Below are positions 15,181 through 20,678 of a stretch of DNA of 20,678 bases, piece after piece. The notes beneath the pieces were generated by a model. That model was not told the origin of the DNA. It saw nothing but the letters and a program-made list of their open reading frames with translations, and did no database searches. Source of the DNA: an uncultured Eubacteriales bacterium. Lineage in GTDB: Bacteria; Bacillota; Clostridia; Oscillospirales; QAMX01. The position numbers and the translations under genes are program-made. The stretch's first letter is position 1; every line of letters starts with the position of its first letter. The DNA lies in NCBI GenBank assembly GCA_900551265.1, contig URVL01000023.1:1-20678 (forward strand). The letters are read 5' to 3'.

Positions 15181-15707
15181 GATATTTGCAACTCATTAGC
15201 AACCAGATCCACATTATCACAGATCGGTAACGTTCCATCTACTCTGACAATGGGACAACATATAGTTGATAGCCAATCGTTAACTAAGTTTTCATCTCTT
15301 GACGCGCAAAAAACATGGAATGACTTAATTTGCTTGTAAAAATCTCCGCCTTTGCAACTTTTTTCGCCGAAAAGCATATATGATCTGTCATATACTCGCT
15401 TTAACCGTATTTCCTTTGGAACTTCAATGCAAATCACACACTTCAAATGAGAAATAAATTCATCTCCGAAACCACCGGTTACCGATGCAAAAACTAAGTC
15501 ATTTTCTTCGTTTGCAATATTTGTAAGCAATGATGCAACTTCCCCATAGGGACGCGATTTTTCATACGGATAATCGGGATTGTCTTGCCTTGAAAAGTAT
15601 ATATCTTCAATATCAATGAATCGACAATTTAGTTTTTCGGCAAGAGCTTTTGCAAGTGTACTTTTTCCTGCCCCGTTCAAACCGCAAACTAATATAACAC
15701 TGCCCAT
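15150..15707 (-). CDS. P-loop kinase/AAA-type small NTPase, horizontally acquired
   Basis: 185 residues with Walker A GLNGAGKST at 9-17 at the N-terminus and an Asp-rich strand after it (IDIEDIYFSRQD), the architecture of small-molecule kinases in the shikimate/adenylate kinase-like AAA_33 group. A lid-like stretch rich in Arg and Lys is at about 100-130 (RLKRVYDRSYMLFGEK). AGGGGA eight bases upstream supports the ATG at 15707. Sample lines are about 37-38% GC, far below the neighbouring kinase at about 67%, which suggests recent acquisition. The last residues (LLQRHSEKI) abut the DUF559 remnant, so the C-terminus may be altered. Substrate unknown. Confidence 0.75.
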   Translation of the reverse strand: MGSVILVCGLNGAGKSTLAKALAEKLNCRFIDIEDIYFSRQDNPDYPYEKSRPYGEVASLLTNIANEENDLVFASVTGGFGDEFISHLKCVICIEVPKEIRLKRVYDRSYMLFGEKSCKGGDFYKQIKSFHVFCASRDENLVNDWLSTICCPIVRVDGTLPICDNVDLVANELQISLLQRHSEKI

Positions 15708-15785
15708 ACTTAATTCCCCTGTAGGTTCCGATTAGTAGGTCTCTTTAATTCCATCTTATCACATAACAGGATACAATACAAGAAC

Positions 15786-15813
15786 AGCCACAGCAGTGCA
15801 TACTACTGTGGCT
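15786..15813 (-). terminator. Terminator behind the MFS transporter
   Basis: AGCCACAG/CTGTGGCT stem with a mismatch and an inner AGT/ACT, followed on the minus strand by GTTCTTGTATT. Located about 38 bases after the transporter stop. Confidence 0.7.
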
Positions 15814-15851
15814 GATACTGTCTTATGAACACCTCGCGTTACCGCCAGGCC

Positions 15852-17171
15852 TCAATCGTCGCCGCCGAATACCTCCAGTTTATCCTGTGCCGGCAGCGGC
15901 TTTGCGTCGCCGTGGCGCACGAACAGCATCGTAACGAACGACAGCGCGACAAACAGCGTGCCATACGGGAATAAGAACACATATCCGGCGTTCGGATCCG
16001 CGCTGCCCAGCAGCAGATAGCCATATTCCAGCACCGCGCCGGAGAGCACCGGCGTGATGACCTGTGCCGCCATGGAGGTGGTGTAATAGTAGCCCGTATA
16101 CTTTCCGATATCCGAACCGCGGCTCATCTCCACGACCATAGGATAGCTGTTGACGTTAATGGCCGCCCAGCCAAACCCGGCAAGAACGAAAAAGAAAAAG
16201 ATCATGCCGCCGAACGTCTTGAAAAAGACGCATGAGCCGAACGCCACGGCCAGCATGGCAACGCCTCCGAGTATGGTTTTGCGGCGTCCGAACTTTGTTG
16301 CAAGAAAACCGGCAGGGATATAGGCTGCAATCGCAGCCGCCTGTGCAATGATAAGCGTATAGGCAAACGCGCCGCCTTCCAGTCCCCAGTAAATGTTTGC
16401 ATATCTGGAAAATGCGGTCGTGATGGCGTTATACCCCATAAACCACAGAAAAATAGACGCCAGAACCAGGAAAAAAGACCGGCGCACATCGCGCGGCATT
16501 GGCCCGGCGGCAGTTTTCTCAGATTCCTCTCCCTCCGGTTCTCCAAGCGCGGCGGAGTCGGCAAGCATCTTTGCATGCAGCGCCGGTTCGCGGATCGTAA
16601 AAAAGAGCACGATGATGCATAGCAGCATAAAAGCCACAAGAAAGAGAAAAAGCGGCAGATAGTCCGGATCTTCACCCGCCGGTACCAAGAGCGCAATTGC
16701 GCCGAGCATGACAATGCCGCCGACCGTACCCGTCAGATTAATGATGGCGTTGGCGCGGCTGCGCAGCGGTTTCACCGTCACATCCGGCATGAGCGCCACA
16801 GCGGGGCTGCGGAAGGTCGCCATGGAAAGGAGCACCAAGCCAAGCGCGGTCATGAAAAGCGCGAGATTCTTCGCATGGTTTGCAATCGGAAGCAGCACCG
16901 TAAAGATGCACGCGCAGACTGTGCCACAGAGTATGTAGGGCATCCGCCGTCCGATACGGGTTTTTGTCCGGTCGGAGAGTGAGCCGAAGAAAGGCAGGAG
17001 GAACAGCGCCAGAATATTGTCAAGCGCCATGATGAAGCCGGACACCGTGTCGTTGACATCAAACGTATTTTTCAGAATCAGCGGTACGATGGAATCATAG
17101 ACCTGCCAGAACGCACAGATCGCCATAAAAGCAAACCCTACTAAAATTGTCCGCCGGTTGTCAAGCTTCAT
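15852..17171 (-). CDS. MFS transporter, sugar/GPH-like
   Basis: A 439-residue protein with about 12 hydrophobic segments and the MFS A-motif-like GSLSDRTKTRIGRRMPYI between segments 2 and 3; a second GRRKTILGG after segment 8 marks the pseudo-repeat. The central loop (about 190-225, EPEGEESEKTAAG) is long and charged. Sequence style resembles GPH/sucrose-type (SLC45-like) transporters, so a sugar or glycoside substrate is likely but unproven. I chose the ATG at 17171; an in-frame TTG eight codons earlier has an alternative AGGTGA ribosome site and cannot be excluded. A stand-alone gene with its own promoter and terminator, diverging from ctsR. Confidence 0.88.
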   Translation of the reverse strand: MKLDNRRTILVGFAFMAICAFWQVYDSIVPLILKNTFDVNDTVSGFIMALDNILALFLLPFFGSLSDRTKTRIGRRMPYILCGTVCACIFTVLLPIANHAKNLALFMTALGLVLLSMATFRSPAVALMPDVTVKPLRSRANAIINLTGTVGGIVMLGAIALLVPAGEDPDYLPLFLFLVAFMLLCIIVLFFTIREPALHAKMLADSAALGEPEGEESEKTAAGPMPRDVRRSFFLVLASIFLWFMGYNAITTAFSRYANIYWGLEGGAFAYTLIIAQAAAIAAYIPAGFLATKFGRRKTILGGVAMLAVAFGSCVFFKTFGGMIFFFFVLAGFGWAAINVNSYPMVVEMSRGSDIGKYTGYYYTTSMAAQVITPVLSGAVLEYGYLLLGSADPNAGYVFLFPYGTLFVALSFVTMLFVRHGDAKPLPAQDKLEVFGGDD

Positions 17172-17272
17172 ACGCAATACCCCCGCAATTTTCAATATTT
17201 TTTCACCTGCGCAGTTCCGGCGCTCCGGTCAAAACAGCGCGCGGCATGGGATACCGTTCAGGTGTTTTGTCT

Positions 17273-17302
17273 ATTGTATCATATGCATGCGGCATGGCAC
17301 AA
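17273..17302 (-). promoter_or_regulatory. Promoter of the MFS gene
   Basis: Minus-strand TTGTGC (17297-17302), 18-base spacer, TACAAT (17273-17278). Moderate match. It leaves a leader of about 95 bases without a clear structure. Confidence 0.5.
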
Positions 17303-17408
17303 TCACAGGCCTGTAAAAACGGCGTTAAATGTGAAAAAACGCGATAAAATTAGATTTCATTAGCAATCTTAAGTATTCGAGAGCTAATTTAAAACACGCT
17401 TTCTTGAA

Positions 17409-17425
17409 AGTCAGGAAAGGTCAAA
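17409..17425 (+). promoter_or_regulatory. CtsR box 1 (upstream of -35)
   Basis: AGTCAGGAAAGGTCAAA compared with the CtsR consensus RGTCAAA-N3-RGTCAAA: 2 mismatches in the 14 defined positions. It lies 8 bases before the -35. Confidence 0.75.
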
Positions 17426-17433
17426 TTTGAGTC

Positions 17434-17461
17434 TTGACCTTTTTCTGAAATCAGGTATAAT
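17434..17461 (+). promoter_or_regulatory. Promoter of the ctsR operon
   Basis: TTGACC (17434-17439), 16-base spacer, TATAAT (17456-17461). It sits between two CtsR boxes. Confidence 0.85.
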
Positions 17462-17472
17462 AATAGACGAAA

Positions 17473-17489
17473 GATCAAAGAAAGTCAAA
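17473..17489 (+). promoter_or_regulatory. CtsR box 2 (near transcription start)
   Basis: GATCAAAGAAAGTCAAA, one mismatch to the RGTCAAA-N3-RGTCAAA consensus; a further partial heptad GTCAGA follows. It is positioned at about +5 to +21, ideal for blocking initiation, so the operon is heat-inducible by loss of CtsR binding. Confidence 0.85.
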
Positions 17490-17510
17490 GTCAGAAAGAA
17501 GTGATTCCAA

Positions 17511-17969
17511 ATGAGAATGAGCGATATGATTGCGCAGTTCATTCTGGACACGCTGCGACAGTCCGACGGCGAGGTAGAGCTTCAGAGAAATGAGCTTGCC
17601 GATCGGTTCAACTGCGTTCCAAGCCAGATTAACTACGTAATCTCGACCAGATTCTCACCGGAGCACGGATATGTGGTGCAGTCCCGCCGGGGCGGCGGAG
17701 GATATATTCGGATTGCGCGAATAAATATGGATAGGCCGTCAATGATAATGCATACGGTCAACGCCATCGGCGATACCTTGGATATGCAGTCCGCCACAGC
17801 GATTATGCAAAACCTTGTAAACGCAAAAAGTGTCACGGCAGAGGGTGCGAACATCGTGCTCACAGCGGTGAGCAATAACGCGCTGGCGCCGGTGCCGCCG
17901 GAAGACCGCGGCAAGCTGCGCGCGCGCATCTTAAAGATGTGTCTTTTGGCAATGAGTAACAAAACATAG
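17511..17969 (+). CDS. ctsR: Transcriptional repressor CtsR
   Basis: 152-residue repressor of class III heat-shock genes of Bacillota. The N-terminal winged helix-turn-helix is seen as VELQRNELADRFNCVPSQINY followed by VISTRFSPEHGYVVQSRRGGGGYIRI; the glycine-rich hairpin (GGGG) of the wing acts as the thermosensor in known CtsR. The C-terminal dimerisation domain is about residues 80-150. It has two close in-frame starts (17511 and 17517); I took the first (MRMSDMIAQFI). The ribosome site is weak (GAAGTG). It is first in ctsR-mcsA-mcsB-clpC and autoregulates through two CtsR boxes at 17409-17489. CtsR is inactivated through McsB and degraded by ClpCP. Confidence 0.95.
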   Translation: MRMSDMIAQFILDTLRQSDGEVELQRNELADRFNCVPSQINYVISTRFSPEHGYVVQSRRGGGGYIRIARINMDRPSMIMHTVNAIGDTLDMQSATAIMQNLVNAKSVTAEGANIVLTAVSNNALAPVPPEDRGKLRARILKMCLLAMSNKT

Positions 17970-18016
17970 CGGCGGAGTATTCCAAAGCAGGTTTTAATCA
18001 TAAGGAGGGTTTTATT

Positions 18017-18562
18017 ATGTTGTGTGAGAAATGCGGAAAACGCGAAGCGAATGTATATATTAAAAATGTGATTAACGGTGAAACCACAGAAATGCACCTG
18101 TGCGGCGAATGTGCAAACGAACAGGGTCTTTTGAAGACGGCAGTCAACCCCTTCTATGGGATGTCCAGTATCTTCGATGATTTTAACCAGGCGTTCCAGG
18201 GTTTCTTCCCGACGCTGACGGCGCCGTCCGCCGGAAGTCACGGTGCCTTACCCAGTAACACAACCTGCCCGGTATGCGGTGCAACCGCGCAGGATATCAC
18301 GCGCACCGGGCGCGCGGGCTGTGCGGACTGCTATTCGGTATTTGACTATATCTTAAATCCGGCGATCAAGCGAATCCACGGAGATGTTTCCCATACCGGC
18401 GCAATTCCCGGCAGCGCGGGCGCTGAACTTTCAAAAAAGCGCCGTCTGTCCGAGTTGAAGCATGAATTGAAAGCCGCAATTAAGAAGGAAGCGTTTGAGG
18501 ACGCCGCGCGGCTGCGCGACGAAATCCGCAGTCTTGAGAATGGGGGTGCTTCCAATGAGTAA
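18017..18562 (+). CDS. mcsA: McsA, UVR-domain zinc protein (McsB activator)
   Basis: 181 residues. Two zinc-knuckle pairs: C3-x2-C6 with C29-x2-C32, and C84-x2-C87 with C102-x2-C105. The C-terminal UVR motif (about 139-174; LSELKHELKAAIKKEAFEDA then ARLRDEIRSLE) is complete. McsA activates the arginine kinase McsB and, in B. subtilis, is required for CtsR modulation. AAGGAGG eight bases before the ATG is strong. mcsB begins within its last codons (8-base overlap), so they are coupled. The linker of about residues 40-80 (NPFYGMSSIFDDFNQAFQG) is variable in the family. Confidence 0.93.
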   Translation: MLCEKCGKREANVYIKNVINGETTEMHLCGECANEQGLLKTAVNPFYGMSSIFDDFNQAFQGFFPTLTAPSAGSHGALPSNTTCPVCGATAQDITRTGRAGCADCYSVFDYILNPAIKRIHGDVSHTGAIPGSAGAELSKKRRLSELKHELKAAIKKEAFEDAARLRDEIRSLENGGASNE

Positions 18563-19565
18563 ATGGTTTGAGAAAAAGGGCACGGACGGCGATGTGGTTG
18601 TTTCCTCTCGCGTACGTCTGGCCAGAAATGTAAAGGGCGTCCCGTTCCCGGGACGTATGGACGAAAAACAGGCGTCCGGGATGCTGGACCGGGTGCAGGA
18701 GGCTTTAAAAGCCTCCGGTACCCTGAAGTTTACCCGGTACGATTTTCATAAAATGGATCACGTGCAGCGCGGCGCAATGGTGGAACGCCATCTCGTTTCC
18801 CGCGAGCTGGAAAACGGGACGCTGCCGCGCGGCGTGTTCCTCTCGGAAGACGAAGGCGCGTCCATCATGGTCAATGAAGAGGATCATTTGCGCATCCAGG
18901 TCATTGGCGCCGGCATGTGTGCGGCGTCCTGTCTGGAAGACGCCAAACGGCTCGACGCGCTGCTGGATGAGTCGCTCGGCTTCGCCTTTGACGAAAAGCA
19001 CGGATATTTAACCGCCTGTCCCACGAACCTGGGATGTGGGCTGCGCGTGAGCGTGATGCTGCACCTGCCCGCCATGACAGAGTCCGGCGGCATCCGCGAG
19101 GTAATCAATGCGGCGGCCAAGGTCGGTCTCACCGTGCGCGGCATGTACGGCGAAGGGACCCGCGCTACCGGCGCGCTGTATCAGGTTTCCAACGCCCTGT
19201 CGCTCGGTTACACAGAGCGTGAAATTCTGGAGCGTCTGGAGACCGCCGTTCACAGTATCATAGAGGGCGAGCGTACGCTGCGCCGCCGTATTGCCAAGGA
19301 AAACCGGGCATATCTGGAAAACCGTGTTTACCGGGCGCTGGCGCTGCTGCGCAGTGCGCGTATGATCAGCTCCGAGGAAGCGCTTTCGCTCCTCTCCGAT
19401 GCACGCCTGGGCGCCGGTGTGATTGACGGCGTGGATACGGGCGTGATCGACAGGCTTTTGTGGGAGATCGGACCCTGCAACATTAGTTTGACAAATAAAA
19501 AAGCGTCTTCGGCGGAGAGCCGTGACGTGGCCCGGGCGGAAATTGTGAGAACGGCCCTGGCCTGA
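18555..19565 (+). CDS. mcsB: Protein arginine kinase McsB
   Basis: 336-residue member of the guanido-phosphotransferase fold that phosphorylates arginines on proteins, tagging them for ClpCP. Visible: SSRVRLARN at 17-25, NEEDHLRIQ at 107-115, the CPTNLGCGLR block with the catalytic Cys C155, GEGTRATGALYQVSN at about 189-203 (conserved EG), and the C-terminal RDVARAE with R323-D324 and R327, the pArg allosteric site known from B. subtilis. It is a little shorter than the B. subtilis protein. Start at 18555 is preceded by GGGGGTG seven bases upstream, and upstream in-frame residues lie in mcsA. Confidence 0.95.
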   Translation: MSKWFEKKGTDGDVVVSSRVRLARNVKGVPFPGRMDEKQASGMLDRVQEALKASGTLKFTRYDFHKMDHVQRGAMVERHLVSRELENGTLPRGVFLSEDEGASIMVNEEDHLRIQVIGAGMCAASCLEDAKRLDALLDESLGFAFDEKHGYLTACPTNLGCGLRVSVMLHLPAMTESGGIREVINAAAKVGLTVRGMYGEGTRATGALYQVSNALSLGYTEREILERLETAVHSIIEGERTLRRRIAKENRAYLENRVYRALALLRSARMISSEEALSLLSDARLGAGVIDGVDTGVIDRLLWEIGPCNISLTNKKASSAESRDVARAEIVRTALA

Positions 19566-19580
19566 TAAGGGGGAAAAGCT

Positions 19581-20678
19581 ATGATGTATAACAATAGATT
19601 TACAGAACGTGCCGAACAGGCGCTCCGTTTGGCCCACGAAGCGGCTGCGGAACTGGGACACAGCCACGTCGGCAGCGAGCATATGCTGCTCGGTCTCATA
19701 CGGGAAGGCAGCGGCGTGGCGGCACGCGCGCTGGCAGCGGCAGGCGTGACGGATGAACAGATCCACCAGATGATCGTGGAAAATATCGGCACGGGCGAGC
19801 CGGGCGAATCTACGCCGCAGGGGTTGACGCCGCGTGCGAAGCGCATCATTGAAATTGCAATGGCCGAAGCCGTTCGCCTGGGTCACAACTATGTCGGAAC
19901 GGAACATCTTTTGATGGGCCTGCTGCGCGAAGGCGACTGCTTCGCCGCGCGAATGCTGGCTGCCTCCGGTGTAGATGCACAGCGGCTTTATATGTCGGTG
20001 CTCGGCATGCTGGGGTCCCAGCCCTCCGGCGGGGAAGAAGGTCCCTCCGGCGGTATCGGCGGACGTCAGGGCAGAGGCGAACGCGGCGGCAGTACCAAAA
20101 CGCTTGAGCAGTACGGCGCCGACTTGACACAGGCCGCGCGCGACGGCAAGCTTGATCCTGTGATCGGACGAAACGACGAAATCGACCGCGTCATTCAGAT
20201 TCTTTCACGCCGTACAAAAAACAATCCGTGCCTGATCGGCGAGCCTGGCGTCGGTAAGACCGCCATTGCCGAAGGCCTCGCTGAAAAAATTGCGGCGCAG
20301 GACGTTCCGGAATCCCTGCGTGGGCGCCGCGTCTTTGCTCTGGAACTCTCCGGCGTAGTCGCGGGTACGAAGTATCGTGGCGAATTTGAGGAACGGATCA
20401 AGGCGATCCTTGACGAAGTGAAGAAGAGCGGCAACGTGATTCTCTTCATTGATGAAATCCATACGTTGGTCGGCGCGGGCGCCGCAGAGGGCGCCATCGA
20501 CGCGGCGAATATCTTAAAGCCGATGCTCTCGCGCGGTGAAATTCAGGTGATCGGCGCGACGACCCTTGCCGAATATCGCAAATACATTGAAAAGGATGCC
20601 GCGCTGGAGCGCCGTTTCCAGCCTGTAATGGTCAACGAACCCAGCCAGGAGGACTCTGTCTCCATTCTGATGGGCCTG
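19581..20678 (+). CDS. clpC: ClpC AAA+ chaperone ATPase, 3' end outside window
   Basis: Unfoldase partner of ClpP, acting with McsB-marked proteins. The 366 visible residues hold the two Clp-N repeats (about 4-150; [13 protein letters not shown] and [13 protein letters not shown]), a Gly/Ser-rich linker at about 145-170 (longer than usual), then AAA domain 1 with Walker A GEPGVGKT at 220-227 and Walker B LFIDEIH with D291-E292, a sensor-like [20 protein letters not shown] at about 330-349 containing the arginine-finger region. Start at 19581 follows AAGGGGG eight bases upstream and is 15 bases after mcsB; an ATG one codon later is equally possible. The second AAA domain and the M-domain lie beyond the edge. 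Confidence 0.95.
   Translation, partial: MMYNNRFTERAEQALRLAHEAAAELGHSHVGSEHMLLGLIREGSGVAARALAAAGVTDEQIHQMIVENIGTGEPGESTPQGLTPRAKRIIEIAMAEAVRLGHNYVGTEHLLMGLLREGDCFAARMLAASGVDAQRLYMSVLGMLGSQPSGGEEGPSGGIGGRQGRGERGGSTKTLEQYGADLTQAARDGKLDPVIGRNDEIDRVIQILSRRTKNNPCLIGEPGVGKTAIAEGLAEKIAAQDVPESLRGRRVFALELSGVVAGTKYRGEFEERIKAILDEVKKSGNVILFIDEIHTLVGAGAAEGAIDAANILKPMLSRGEIQVIGATTLAEYRKYIEKDAALERRFQPVMVNEPSQEDSVSILMGL

Noticed and set aside
15708..15770. Promoter of the small P-loop gene (TTGTAT-17-TAAGAT)
   Set aside because: Only 3/6 and 4/6 matches; too weak to list.

Overview
The window looks like the chromosome of a Gram-positive Bacillota, most likely a moderately GC-rich (mid-50s %) member of the Clostridia. 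The grounds are a ctsR-mcsA-mcsB-clpC heat-shock operon in canonical order, a bacterial glgB-glgP-glgC operon, an ECF-transporter S component, a CsoR-type repressor, purine-rich Shine-Dalgarno sites and sigma-A-like promoters. I could not identify species or genus. All calls come from reading the sequence; no database search was possible.

Layout. (1) 1-5379, minus strand: glycogen operon glgB > glgP > glgC, with glgC cut by the window start and a promoter at 5549-5576. glgB makes branch points, glgP releases glucose-1-phosphate and glgC makes ADP-glucose. glgC has strikingly different codon usage from glgP and glgB. (2) 5380-5927: a non-coding stretch holding the glgB leader and promoter, plus a strong hairpin. 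(3) 5928-7762, minus: an aldo/keto reductase and an SMP-30/gluconolactonase-type protein, overlapping and driven from a good promoter. A homocysteine S-methyltransferase-family gene (7941-8888) diverges from it. (4) 9057-9977: a metallo-beta-lactamase-fold hydrolase. (5) 10050-12808: a metal-homeostasis cluster with a CsoR-family repressor, a convergent 57-residue membrane protein, and a P1B-type ATPase whose promoter overlaps a CsoR-like operator.

(6) 12867-14645: the most interesting part. A near-consensus promoter drives a leader of about 120 nt with two look-alike hairpins, a third hairpin and a mutually exclusive intrinsic terminator. Behind it lie an ECF S component and an overlapping gene for a P-loop kinase fused to an uncharacterised N-terminal domain. 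This looks like a riboswitch- or attenuator-controlled uptake-plus-phosphorylation unit; I recognise neither the RNA class nor the ligand. (7) 14646-15707: an AT-richer scar with a palindrome, a repeat element, a decayed DUF559 endonuclease-like gene and a foreign-looking P-loop kinase. (8) 15786-17171, minus: an MFS sugar-type transporter. (9) 17409-20678: ctsR-mcsA-mcsB-clpC, with two CtsR boxes flanking its promoter and clpC cut by the window end.

The ORFs at 7941-8888 and 9057-9977 are clear family members without an assignable specific substrate. I saw no CRISPR array, rRNA, tRNA, complete transposon or prophage gene.
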